Below are positions 9,846 through 19,937 of a DNA stretch of 64,000 nt, one piece after another. The position numbers and the translations under genes were made by a program. The notes below the pieces were generated by a model, which had not been told where the DNA came from, made no database searches, and saw only the letters and a list, made by a program, of their open reading frames with translations. Location of the stretch: contig CAVZLD010000009.1 of the NCBI GenBank assembly GCA_963776055.1, forward strand, positions 186,001 through 250,000. Direction: 5' to 3'. Position 1 is the stretch's first letter. The number at the start of each line of letters is the position of its first letter. Origin of the DNA: CAVZLD01 sp963776055 (lineage in GTDB: Bacteria > Planctomycetota > Planctomycetia > Pirellulales > Pirellulaceae).

Positions 9846-10241
9846 ATGAAGAAGATGCATGTGCAAGAGGTCCCCGAAAAAACGGTCAACATGGAAGGCG
9901 CTCGCGACTGCACCGTTCGCTGGCTGATCAGTGAGCAGGATGGCGCCCCCAATTTTGCCATGCGGCAGTTCGAGTTGGCCCCCGGCGGGCAGACGCCGCG
10001 ACACCACCACCCTTATGAGCACGAGATCTTTGTGCTGGAGGGAGAAGGCGTTGCCTGGGAAGGCGACCAGCCCCATCCGATGCGCGCGGGGGACGTTTTC
10101 TTGGTGCAGCCCGATGAAGTCCATCAGTTCCGCAATACCGGGTCCGCCCCGCTGCGGATGCTCTGCTTGATTCCCAATTCAGCGATGAAAGAACAGGTGA
10201 CCGTCGTACCCGAATGCGGTGCCGGGCCGGCCCAGTCATGA
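9846..10241 (+). CDS. Cupin-domain protein
   Basis: This is a small single-cupin protein of 131 residues with the metal-binding motif seen as GGQTPRHHHPYEHE (three His and Glu) and the second motif GDVFLVQPDEVHQF. Such proteins act as small metalloenzymes or sugar/metabolite binders. The start at 9846 follows AGGAGAATCGGT. Its stop overlaps the ligA start codon (ATGA at 10238-10241), so the two are translationally coupled. The function is not predictable beyond the fold. Confidence 0.88.
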   Translation: MKKMHVQEVPEKTVNMEGARDCTVRWLISEQDGAPNFAMRQFELAPGGQTPRHHHPYEHEIFVLEGEGVAWEGDQPHPMRAGDVFLVQPDEVHQFRNTGSAPLRMLCLIPNSAMKEQVTVVPECGAGPAQS

Positions 10242-12247
10242 ACGTCCGGCAGCAGATCGAACAGCTGCGCGCCGAGATCCGGCGGCATGATGATCTGTAC
10301 TATGTGCGGGCGACTCCCGAAATCTCCGATCGAGATTACGATCGCTTGCTCGATCAACTGAAACAGCTGGAGCAAGAGCATCCGGAACTGATCGTTAGCG
10401 ATAGCCCGACTCAGCGCGTTGGCGATCGACCCGTACCCGAATTGCAGCAGATTGACCATCGGGTACCCATGCTGTCGATTGACAATACGTACAGCGTGGA
10501 GGATTTGCGCAAGTACGCTCAGCGAGTTTCCAAGCTGCTGGACGGTCAACCGGTCGAGTGGGTTGTCGAGCTGAAGATCGACGGTGTGGCCGTTTCGCTG
10601 TTGTACGAAGACGCGCAGTTGCGCCGTGCGCTGACACGAGGCAACGGTCGCACGGGGGATGACATCACGCACAATGTGCGGACGATCGCCGACGTGCCGC
10701 TGCGACTGATCGGTCCCTCGATTCCCACATGTTTTGGAATTGCGCGGCGAAATCTACATGGCTAATAGCGACCTCGTCCGTTTGAATCAACGGCAGCAGG
10801 AGCGTGGGGAACCGCCATTTGCCAACACGCGAAATGTCACCGCCGGCAGCGTGCGATTGCTTGACCCACGGCTTTGTGCCCAACGGCCACTGCGCATGTT
10901 TTGCCACAGTGTCGGGTATGCCGAAGGCCTCCGTGCACAGGATCATGTTGCCTTTCTGCAGGAGATGCAGTCCTGCGGCCTGCCGGTCGCGCCCGGACGG
11001 CTGGGTTCTCGCATTTCGAGTCCGCGGTCGAATATGCGGAGTCGCTGATCGGTCAGTTGCACGAACTGGATTTCGAAGTCGATGGTCTGGTGTTCAAAGT
11101 CAATCGCTTCCAGCAGCGTGAACGTCTGGGAGCAACCTCCAAGAGCCCTCGATGGCTGATTGCTTATAAGTTCGAGAAGTACGAAGGCTCCACGCGGTTG
11201 GAACAGATTCGCGTGCAGGTCGGCAAGACGGGGACGGTGACACCCGTGGCGGAGCTCCAGCCGATTGAATTGGCGGGTACGACCGTCAGTCGAGCCAGCC
11301 TGCACAATGCGGAGGAGATCCAACGCAAAGATGTGCGCGTTGGTGATACTGTTGTCGTCGAGAAAGCGGGCAAGATCATTCCGCACATCGTCCGCGTGGA
11401 AAAACACCTTCGAAAGGCGGACCTGCCGGTCTTTTCGTTTCCCACCCGCTGTCCCGAGTGCTCCACACCACTCGTCCAGGATCAGGGCGGCGTTTACATC
11501 CGCTGTCCGAACAGCGAGTGCCCCGCGCAGGTGAAGGAGCGAATCCGCTACTTCGCCAGCCGCGACGCGATGGATATCGAAGGACTGGGCGATAAGCTCG
11601 TCGAGCAACTCGTCGGGAATTGTCTGGTCAAAGGCTGTGCCGATCTGTACCGATTGACGGAATCGCAGTTGACCACGCTGGAGCGAATGGGAGCGAAGTC
11701 GGCGCGAGAATCTGCTGATCGAGTATCGAGGAAAGCAAGCAACGTGGTCTGGCCCGCCTGGTGAACGCCCTGTCGATTCGCCACGTGGGAACTCGCGGCG
11801 CCAACGTTCTAGCGGAACACTTCCGATCGATGGAACAACTTCAACAAGCGGCACTGGAGGATCTCGAGGCAGATTCACGAAATCGGTCCGGTGATCGCCG
11901 AGAGTGTACATGGGTTTCTGAAGAGCGATTTCGGTCGCCAGGAAATCCGTGCGCTGCGTCAGGCCGGTGTTTCCATGGACGCGCTCGCGCCACGAACAGC
12001 CGAGCCATCTCTGGCGGGGAAGACCTTGGTCGTGACCGGCAAGTTGTCGAAATACACGCGAGACCAGATTGAAGCGTTGATTGAAACGCACGGGGGACGG
12101 GCGGCCTCAAGCGTTTCTCGCCGTACCGATTACCTGGTGGCGGGCGAAGACGCGGGCAGCAAATTGGATAAAGCGCGGCAGTTGAGCGTGCCGGTGATTA
12201 GTGAACGAGAGTTGGACGAATTGATCGGGACGCCACCGAATCCGTGA
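10238..12247 (+). CDS. ligA: NAD-dependent DNA ligase LigA (several frameshifts)
   Basis: LigA seals nicks in DNA during replication and repair using NAD+. The adenylation domain shows the nucleotidyl-lysine motif VELKIDGVA near residue 118 and the DDLYYVRATPEISDRDYD Ia region. The OB-fold region follows, then zinc-finger cysteines (CPECSTPL, CPNSECP), helix-hairpin-helix repeats (MDIEGLGDKLVEQL), and a C-terminal BRCT domain starting near LAGKTLVVTGKLSK. The total span of about 670 codons matches normal LigA. The frame shifts near 10730, 11000, 11715 and 11880, yet sequence on both sides stays conserved. Since LigA is usually essential, sequence errors are more likely than a dead gene. The start overlaps the cupin stop. 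Confidence 0.93.
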
Positions 12248-12250
12248 AAC

Positions 12251-12785
12251 CTATTCGCTCGACGCGGTCGGATTTCGGGCTGCGCTTCGCGGAAATCCTT
12301 CAGAAAGCGCTCCAGGTTGTCGAGCACCGAGTTCCGCAACAGCGCTTTGTTGCGCGGGGCTGACGACACCGAATCGCGTTGACCGCCAGGTTGTCACGAG
12401 GGCCGCCTTCCGGTTCGTGGCCAAGCTGCGCCGGCTGAATCGCTTCGAATTGCGAGATGAAGGCGTAGACATCCGAATCTTCGGCCTGGATGACCTTCAA
12501 TAAGTCCACCTGAATCTCCAGGATCAACGTCTGGTCGACGTACTCGAGCGATGCGGCGATTCCACCCTTTTGCAGCCGGTCGATCAGAAATCGCTCGAGG
12601 GATTCCTTCTTCAAGCCCAACCGCTGGGCGGCTTCTTCCGCTTCGGGGATGTTCACCGACAGAAAGATGGAATGATGTCCTTCGAGCGTCTCCTTGCGAT
12701 TGGCCAGCTCCGCGCAACCGATCACGGGGTACTGGCTGACGACGAGCCCGAACAACACGAAGGGCAGGGGGCGAAGTAGATTCAT
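12251..12785 (-). CDS. Exported hypothetical protein, possible lipoprotein
   Basis: I do not recognise this family. The N-terminus MNLLRPLPFVLFGLVVSQYP is a clear signal peptide, and PVIGC right after it could be a lipobox. The mature part is about 140 residues, rich in charged helix-forming sequence (HSIFLSVNIPEAEEAAQRLG, ESLERFLIDRL). The frame breaks near 12370; conserved-looking sequence continues in the next frame (NSVLDNLERFLKDFRE), and a stop at 12251 in the third frame would avoid overlapping ligA. It converges with ligA. The role is unknown. Confidence 0.6.
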
Positions 12786-13065
12786 GTGCAGGTCTCCTGA
12801 GGGTTTCTTAGCACATCACAGAGGCTGCTTGCCAGCGGTGAGCACGATCCATTCCGCGGACCCCAGATCGGTAAGTACCCTCGGACGGAGATTCGGGAAA
12901 TCGGGATTGGCCGGAATCTACGCACGTCCAAGGATTCTCGCCGGATGGTATCATCGTGCGACGATCTCTTCGTGCCGTCTTCTATGGCCGCCGGATCCGA
13001 GTGACTACCATGGCAGTGAGCTTGGTCGTCGAAGCGAATTTACGCTGCCGGTTCAGAGGAAAGTC

Positions 13066-15313
13066 ATGATGCCAGCCAATCGACGAAGCGAAACCGTCCA
13101 TCCGGTGGCGACCGGGATTTACGACTTGGATCTTTCTGGGAGTGACCGCCGGGTGCGCTTGGGGCTTGTTCTTTGGCGAGTCCGGTGCGTGGGTGAAATG
13201 GATCGGCGACGTGTACGTCGGCCTGCTGCAAATGACCGTACTGCCGTACGTGGCTCTCTCCCTGACCTGTAACGTGGCCGACTGGCCGTCCGTCAGGGCG
13301 GTCGCCTGGCGCGCGTATCGTTGACCGTCATGATGGTGCTCTGGCTGGTGGGATTGCTGACACTCGGCGTGATGCGATTCGCCTTTCCCGCATGGCAGGG
13401 CGGGTCGTTCTTCAGCACCACCCTGGTCAGTGAACCGACACCACCGGATTGGCTGGAGTTGTTCGTTCCCTCCAATCCCTTCTGGGCCTTGGCGAACAAC
13501 CTCGTGCCGGCCGTGGTGTTGTTCTGCTTGGGATTGGGAGTGGCACTGATTCCCATTCCGAACAAAGAACGGCTACTGGACAGCCTGGATGTGCTCCTCG
13601 ATGGTCTCGCTCGGCTGAACAAGCTGATCGTGCAATTGTCACCCATCGGGATCTTTGCCATCGTCGGGTACACCGCCGGGACAATGTCGGTCGAGCAGCT
13701 TAGCCTGCTGCAGGGATACTTGCTCGTGTACGGTGGCGCTGCGGTGCTGTTGTGCTGTCTGGCTGATTCCCGCAGTGATTGCCTGCTGCACGCCCTTTTC
13801 GCAGCGAGACGTGCTGGCGGCATCGCGCGATGTGTTGATCACCGCTTTCATTATTGGAAACACTTTCGTCGTGTTGCCAATGATCATCGATGCGGTCAAA
13901 CGCTTAATGGATCAGACGGAGCTGGATTCAGATCACTCCTACAACGCGCCGGAGTACACCGTTCAGTTGGCGTATCCGTTTCCTGATATTGGGCGAATCG
14001 TCGGTCTGGTGTTTGTTCCGTTCGCGGCCTGGTTCTACGGAAGTCAGGTGGATTTGTCCGCGTATCCGCAGCTGCTTGGGACCGGCTTTATTGGTGCGTT
14101 TGCCAAGCCGGTCGTCACGATTCCCCTGTTGCTGGATCTGGCCAAGATCCCGGCGGATATTTTCAATCTCTTTCTTGCTGTTGGCGTGATTGCCAGCCGG
14201 TTTGGCGACTTCATGAAGTCGATGCACCTGCTGGCGTTTTCGCTCATTTCCGCCTGTTATCTCTCGGGTGCAGGTCGACTTCGACCTCGGACGCTCGCTG
14301 ACACGTGGTGCGACAACTGCGCTGCTGTTGTTCGCGACGGTCGTTTCCCTTCGGACCTACCTCAGTCAGTCATTTCAAGATCGCTACAGCCGAGAAGACC
14401 TGGTCGTGGAACGCACCTTGCTCGGCGAGCCGGTGGAGTCGGTCGTCCTGCAGGAGTCGGGACCCAACCCGGTCTCGAAACGGCAGGGAGAGGATCCGTT
14501 GGAGCGAATTCGTCGGCGCGGAGTGATTCGAATTGGGTTTGATTCGGATAAGATTCCCTTTTGTTACCGACATGCCGATGGAAAGCTCGTCGGTTTCGAC
14601 ATCGACATGGCCCACCAGTTGGCGCGTGACCTGGACGTGCGGATCGAATTCGTCCCTTTCGTGGGCAGAGTCTCGAAACTGCTGTTGTCCGACCATTTCG
14701 ATGTGGCGATGTCCGGGGTCGGGGGATCTGTCCATCGCGCTGCCCAATTGCCCGATATGGAACCCTATCTGGAGGTTACCCGCGCGCTGGTTGTGCCGGA
14801 TCACCGTCGGCAGGAGATCAACTCGCTCGTATGCGAAAAGACAGATCGGCGCGGAAGAGCAGTCGCCTCCGCGTCGCCTCCATTGCGGGAAGTGTCCAAT
14901 CCGAGAGTCCCAAGACGGATACATCGTTGGGAACAGCCTGGGCCGCGGTGAAGGCGAGCGGCGTCCTCGAGCAGATCGACTTTGTGGAGCTGGCCACAGC
15001 CAGTGAGTTCTTCGAAAGTGATCCGCCGGTTGCGGATGCTCTGTCGACGAGTGCCGAGGAAGGGGCAGCCTGGACGCTGATGTACCCGCATTACACCGTC
15101 GTTCGCCCCTATGGAGTGGATGCGCGAACGCCGCTCTATTATTTCGTTGCCGAACCATCCCAGTTGCGAGATTTTATCCAGAGTTGGCTGCGGTTGAAAC
15201 GTCGTGACGGGACGATTCAGCAGCTTTACGACTACTGGATCCTGGGGAAAGATGAACGGCATCGGCCGCCCCGATGGTGCATTATGCGCAACGTGTTGCA
15301 CTGGAGCGGATGA
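13066..15313 (+). CDS. Cation:dicarboxylate symporter fused to a solute-binding domain (frameshifted)
   Basis: The N-terminal half is a DAACS-type (GltP/DctA) membrane transporter. It has WIFLGVTAGCAWGLFFGE, LLQMTVLPYVALSL and RLNKLIVQLSPIGIFAIV, the last being the conserved helix before HP1. Further helices follow to about 14270. The C-terminal half is a periplasmic amino-acid-binding-protein-like domain (SBP family 3): RRGVIRIGFDSDKIPFCYR, GKLVGFDIDMAHQLARDLDV, FDVAMSGV. Frames change near 13125, 13320, 13780, 14270 and 14850, but sequence runs on without gap, so I treat it as one gene of about 750 codons. The ATG at 13066 follows AGAGGAAAG. The likely role is uptake of dicarboxylates or acidic amino acids with a tethered receptor. 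Confidence 0.8.
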
Positions 15314-15421
15314 CCGACGGTTCCGACTGGAATGCCGGTTCGATCGCCAGTACGATGGACTTCCCAGGTGGTTTGCTCGATGGCGACCTGCCGGCGCAGG
15401 AATCGATCAAAGGAGAGGGAC

Positions 15422-16441
15422 ATGATGGTCGCGGTGCATGCGGCGTTAACGGGTTGTTCTTGGTTTCGCAAGACTGGTCTCTCGCCATCCACGGATGGCA
15501 TCCTGGCCGGCGGCGCGGATCCGACGATCGTCGCGGTGCAGGATTCCGAAGGAGCGTACGACTATTATGTCGTCTCGACCGGCCGAGGAATCCGGCTCTC
15601 CCACTCGCGCGACCTCAAGAGCTGGAAACGGGTTGGTCGAGTTTTCCAGGAATCCGTTCCTGCGTGGGCCCAAGAGGAAGTCCCCCGAGCGACCGGCATC
15701 TGGGCACCTGATCTCAGTTTTCATAATGGCCTCTTCCACTTGTATTACTCCGTTTCCAGCTTCGGAAGCCAACGTTCCGTCATTGGCTTGGCGGTGAATA
15801 AGACGCTGGAGCAGGATCGCCCGGACTATCAATGGATCGATCGCGGCAAGGTCATTGAGTCCGCTCCGAGGAACATGTGACTTTAACGCGATTGATCCAG
15901 CACTCTTCGTCGATCGGACGGCACGTGGTACCTGTTCTTCGGCTCCTTCTGGTCGGGAATCAAGGCGGTGGCTCGTGGACCCGGGTACAGGAAAGCCGGC
16001 CCCCAACGCGGAAATCCTGTCGGTAGCGGCACGACCGCGTCACCCGACACACGCGATCGAAGCGCCCTTCGTGATTTTTCGCGACGGCTATTACTACTTG
16101 TTCGTCTCCTGGGACCGATGCTGTGACGGAGCGGATAGTGATTACAAGGTGATGGTAGGACGCGCGACGCGCGTGACTGGTCCGTACGTTGATGCGGAGG
16201 GGAAACCCATGCGAGGAAGGCGGTGGCACTTTGGTGTTGGCGAATAGTGCCCGCTGGCGCGGACCGGGACACAACAGTGTGCTGACAACCGACGAAGGAC
16301 AGTGGATGGTTCACCACACGTACGACGTCCAGAACCTGCAGGCGCAGGCGAGTCCTCCAGATTCGCCCCATGTCTTGGACCACGGAAGGATGGCCCGTCG
16401 TTGGCGAGCCCATCTTCGAACTGCCGAACGTCAGCGACTAG
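15422..16441 (+). CDS. Glycoside hydrolase family 43, arabinanase-like (frameshifted)
   Basis: This is a predicted exported arabinan-degrading enzyme with a five-bladed propeller. Seen: AGGADPTIVAV (catalytic base Asp region), YVVSTGRGIRLSHSRDLKSW, ATGIWAPDLSFHNGLFHLYYS, IDPALFVD, IEAPFVIFRDGYYYLFVSW (catalytic acid Glu region), and GPGHNSVL. These follow the order of endo-1,5-arabinanases. The N-terminus (MMVAVHAALTGCSW) may be a lipoprotein signal. The ATG at 15422 follows AAAGGAGAGG. The frame shifts near 15880, 15930, 16215 and 16360; the natural stop appears to be TAG at 16439-16441 after FELPNVSD. Together with the PL11 lyase at 53.2 kb it suggests pectin/arabinan use. Confidence 0.82.
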
Positions 16442-16971
16442 CGCTTGTCGCACGCACGGGCAGCGTTCGTGCGCCGTTTCTTTCGAGCAGCGAGGGCGAC
16501 GCCGCTGTGCGAGGGCGATCCGCACTCGTTGGGATTGGAGGTCCGGGGAAACCGGGGAGACCATCGGTCGGTTGCGGCGAGGCGCGTGGGCTTGTCGAAG
16601 ACCTGCGCGAGCGCTGCAGAATCGCGCTCGGTCATTCTGCTCGACCGTCTGACTTGGAACAAGCCGAAAGCTCTTGTGGCCGACTGGGTGGAAGCAAACC
16701 ACAGAGAACACGGAGGGCAGAGAGCACGAGAGCGTTCGAAGTAGAAGGAGCTGATTTTCATGCCCTTCCTGTCTTCCCGTGTTTTGTCTCGGTGCCCTTC
16801 GTGTCCTCGGTGGTTGTGTCTCCCGTTCTTGGAAGGAGTTGAGATCCAGGACCTTCTGTCGTTGTCACGAAATCAAACAGTCGCATCCGCTTCGGCAGTC
16901 GCCAACGCAGGTTGCGATGGCCGAAGTCATGCTTGCGTCACCCCATGGTGTGCGCGGTCCAGTTGGCGACG
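16442..16971. other. Intergenic region carrying a CACAGAG-type inverted repeat
   Basis: No gene is supported in about 530 bp. The only structure I see is the long inverted repeat at 16697-16815. Confidence 0.4.
16697..16815. repeat. Inverted repeat of the ACCACAGAG family
   Basis: The left arm starts AACCACAGAGAACACGGAGG (16697) and its complement ends the element (CCTCGGTGGTT to 16815). About 20 of 24 terminal positions pair. The arms enclose about 70 bp of purine-rich sequence. The same arm type reappears at 55041-55277. Confidence 0.6.
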
Positions 16972-17566
16972 CTATTCCGGAAACGCTTTTTTCGGCAAAT
17001 CGTTTGAGGCCGACCGCGTCACGTTGCCGGCCGTGTCGCGGGATGTCGCGTCCGGGATTTCCTGCAGAATCGTCTTCTCATCGTAGACTTGGAACCCGGC
17101 CCGCAGATAGTTGGGTAACGCTGCCGGATGGTCCAGGTCGCAGGTGTGGACCCAAACGCGCTGGGTGTCGCCGGTCCATGCCTGCCGGATGGTCCACTCC
17201 AGAAAATACTTGCCAAGACCGCGACCGATGAACGCGGGGAACAGTCCAAAATAGGCGAGTTCGACTTCGGTGGCTGTGCGGCGATCCAGTTCGGCAAAGC
17301 CGGCCGGTTGGCCCTGCACTTGCAGCAGATAGATTTCGACTCGGTCATCCTGCAAGACGACTGCGCAGTTGATCGTCGGGCCACTTCGTTCGATCGACCC
17401 AATGGTAGTCGGAGCCCACGGCGGCGTAGAGGTAGCGGTACCGCTCGACCGTGGCCGGCTGCAGACGGTGCTGTCATCGACCATTTCTAGCGGCGGTGCG
17501 CCGAGGGAGCCACTGGGAGGCGCAGAGCATTTCCAGATACGTTGTCTTCGTGGGGATTCGTCGCAT
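16972..17566 (-). CDS. GNAT-family N-acetyltransferase (frameshifted)
   Basis: This is an acetyltransferase of the GNAT fold. The acetyl-CoA loop is seen as LFPAFIGRGLGKYFLEW, followed by VWVHTCDLDHPAALPNYLRAGF, the usual last strand-helix region. The N-terminus MRRIPTKTTYLEM (start 17566) matches planctomycete homologues that begin with a TTYLEM segment. A middle part readable as ATVERYRYLYAAVGSDYHW lies in a third frame. Breaks are near 17475 and 17360. The combined length is about 198 codons. The acceptor substrate is unknown. It is followed at 12 bp upstream on the same strand by the DsrE gene, so the two may be co-transcribed. Confidence 0.8.
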
Positions 17567-17577
17567 GACCGAGTCGC

Positions 17578-17925
17578 CTATACCGTAATGACCTTGGCTG
17601 CCTCGGACATTTGTCGCACGATCTCCGGCATCCCACTGACTTCGCCGACCGCTAATTCCTGCTCCAGGCCGTAGTACTTCAGACAACTCTCGCAGACGAT
17701 CAGGCGAACCCCCAGACCGGCGAGCAGTTTCAGGCCGAGTTCGAATGGGGAGCCATGGGCAACCGCTTTCACGCCTTCCGTGTAGAAGCAGATCGCCTTA
17801 GGTTTTTCGGGAGTTCTTTCGAGCGTGTGAAAGAACTTGTCGAGCATCTCGGTGCCGAAGTCGGCGTCCGCTACTCCGGTTGTGCCCAAGCCCGGTTTTG
17901 TCACAAGTATTACGGTGTCCCGCAT
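17578..17925 (-). CDS. DsrE-family protein, YedF C-terminal-domain-like
   Basis: This 115-residue protein has the DsrE fold. It matches the C-terminal domain of YedF, a sulfurtransferase-like protein linked to selenium metabolism: MRDTVILVTKPGLGTT, EMLDKFFHTLE, PKAICFYTEGVKAVAHGSP, and the cysteine motif VCESCLKYYGL with two Cys. The usual N-terminal TusA-like domain of YedF is absent. The start is set at 17925 because upstream in-frame sequence is unrelated. It may carry persulfide or selenium on the CESC cysteines. No selenium genes are near, so its role here is open. Confidence 0.8.
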   Translation of the reverse strand: MRDTVILVTKPGLGTTGVADADFGTEMLDKFFHTLERTPEKPKAICFYTEGVKAVAHGSPFELGLKLLAGLGVRLIVCESCLKYYGLEQELAVGEVSGMPEIVRQMSEAAKVITV

Positions 17926-17945
17926 TTCATCGATCCAAGAAAAGG

Positions 17946-19274
17946 TTAACTGGATGGCTGCCAGTAGCCCGGTAGCGACGGTTTCGTTTCGCGCAGAATC
18001 TCCAGAATTGCCTGTCGATCGACGTCCGACAGATGGGCGAATTCCTCGCTCCGATCTTCGCCGGTGAGGACTTCCCAAAGCCGCCGCCAGATGTAGTCTC
18101 GGACCGCGTCAGGCAAAGCATCAAAGGATGGGGAATAGACCAGGTAACTGCACGGAAACTGGAACAGTCGGTGGTGCAGATCCAGATCCCGCAGCGACCG
18201 GCCCTTCGAATCCCGCGGCCCGCGATCGCGGAAATCTTTCGCGAAACTCGAAGTTCCCTGGATTGGGTCGGTTAGCCGATACTCGTCGCACAGTAACATG
18301 TGTTTCACGACCGGCTCGCCAGCGGCATGAATCCGCCGCGTCGTTGATTCCGATCGAAAATCGCTCGGCCGATCCAGCATCTCGTTCATCACCTGCTCGT
18401 CACGCAGTGCCAGACGAGTTAAGAAGCTGGCGCGAGTCAGAACATTGTGCATCCCGATCTGATGCTCCAGGACCATCAGGGCCACAATGTCGCTGTGCGG
18501 ACTGAGATATGGCTCGGTCGAGAAGCGGTCGGTCAGGTCCGTGACATTGGAGCCTAACTGCCGGTCGACGCCATCCGGTGCTTCCGATTCGCGAACCCAC
18601 TGGTTGCCCAAATGTTCCTGTCGACCGTGCGTTCCGGTCACGTACCACCCACCCCACCGTTCTTCGAGAGGACTGCTGTGATTGGTCAGAAAAGTCCCGG
18701 CCTTCAGGATGGGATGGCCACTGGAAGCCGCGTACACGGACCGCACGACATGGCCGGGCACATGCTGAGTCAGCGTCGAACCGTGGCACTGCAGGCAGTC
18801 ATACGTTTGCCTCTGGAACGCGGGGCGTTGCGTGGGGGTCTGATCGAGCGTGTAAAAATTGACGCCCAACTGTGGGTCGGTCGCCGAGACTTCCATCACG
18901 TCGCCGCGCTGAACCCAGCCGACATAGACCTCGTCGTTGAAGTAGATCGCACGCGGGGTACGTGGCGAAATCCTCCGCAGCTGAAAGCTGGTTTTCGAAA
19001 ACACCAGCACCTGAGATGAAACGGGAACATTCAGCTCCTTCAGCACCGACTCCAGGTAACCACGCGGCGACTGAAACGGGAGTTCCGTTTGTTGCTTATT
19101 CAGTCGATCCTGCAACCGTGTGATGGCGTCGTGAGGAGTCGCCTGCAAATAGTCAATCGGTGGCTCCTCAAACGAAACCTGTGACCAGCCCACGGCGTTC
19201 GGAAGCAGCCATCCCCAGAGCAAGAGCAACACGAGTGCTGCCGCGGCAGCGCCATGGCGATGCGGACCCGGCAC
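17946..19274 (-). CDS. Exported protein with one c-type heme motif
   Basis: The protein has a signal peptide (AAAAALVLLLLWGWLLPNAVG) and a mature part of about 410 residues. It holds a single CLQCH heme-attachment motif near residue 155 and a conserved-looking region with YFNDEVYVGWVQRGDVMEV before it. The C-terminal half is rich in charged helices (HSDIVALMVLEHQIGMHNVL, DYIWRRLWEVL). I recognise the layout as a planctomycete conserved cytochrome-like protein but not its function. The GTG at 19274 gives a compact signal peptide; the frame stays open to 19427. It probably acts in the periplasm in electron transfer or as a heme sensor. The stop lies 20 bp before the DsrE start. Confidence 0.7.
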   Translation of the reverse strand: MPGPHRHGAAAAALVLLLLWGWLLPNAVGWSQVSFEEPPIDYLQATPHDAITRLQDRLNKQQTELPFQSPRGYLESVLKELNVPVSSQVLVFSKTSFQLRRISPRTPRAIYFNDEVYVGWVQRGDVMEVSATDPQLGVNFYTLDQTPTQRPAFQRQTYDCLQCHGSTLTQHVPGHVVRSVYAASSGHPILKAGTFLTNHSSPLEERWGGWYVTGTHGRQEHLGNQWVRESEAPDGVDRQLGSNVTDLTDRFSTEPYLSPHSDIVALMVLEHQIGMHNVLTRASFLTRLALRDEQVMNEMLDRPSDFRSESTTRRIHAAGEPVVKHMLLCDEYRLTDPIQGTSSFAKDFRDRGPRDSKGRSLRDLDLHHRLFQFPCSYLVYSPSFDALPDAVRDYIWRRLWEVLTGEDRSEEFAHLSDVDRQAILEILRETKPSLPGYWQPSS

Positions 19275-19937
19275 GTCGCGCCACCCGGTGTCCAGACGAT
19301 GGAATCGGCATTGGCATGGGATCCTCACGCGTGGATATTGCCTGGTCGAATCGGGCGCGGTCGCCGCGAAGCATGGTTCAGGAGCAAGTTGGAACGGACT
19401 CTCTGCCGGGACACGCGGTCCCCGCAATCCGAGGCGACCAGTTCAGGATGCCAGGGTGGCCAAGCGGTGTCAAGTTCATGCGGCGGACAACCGAGTGAGC
19501 GGCGAAACTGAGACTTTGGCCGAGTGGTCCTGCGACGAAAAGGATCTGTCCGGTGATCTTGTGCAATCGGCATCTCCGTCTGTCGGTGGAAAGTGGATCG
19601 GCGTCAGGGAAAACAGCGGACGGCGGCGCAGTCAATGAACCGGGACGGACAATGGGAATCTGGGAATCGCCCGTTTTCGCGCTGCAGTAAACCAAATAGG
19701 GGCGCCCCCACGTCTCGCGACAGATTGGGCGGGAGTTGCACCGACCTCTCGCCGCCGATAGGCTAACGGTTGCGGTGTGGGAGCCTGCGAATCCAGAAGT
19801 ATTGCGGGCGGGTTCTGCTGACCAACGCACCGCGCCGTCCGAGCCAGATGCTTGCCTGGGCTCGCGGAAAAAGACGTCTTGGAACGCCTGATGAGTTTTT
19901 CGCGGACGTGTGGTTCGTCCGTTCCTAGGAGATTGCC
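19275..19937. other. Intergenic region, no gene seen
   Basis: About 660 bp between divergent genes. Long open frames on the minus strand here have the arginine/proline-rich composition of non-coding GC-rich DNA. The end holds the ribosome binding site of the next gene (TAGGAGATTGCC). Confidence 0.4.

Noticed and set aside
10238..12247. Programmed frameshifting in ligA
   Set aside because: Several breaks without slippery sites or conserved stimulators; other genes show the same kind of break, so sequence errors are simpler.
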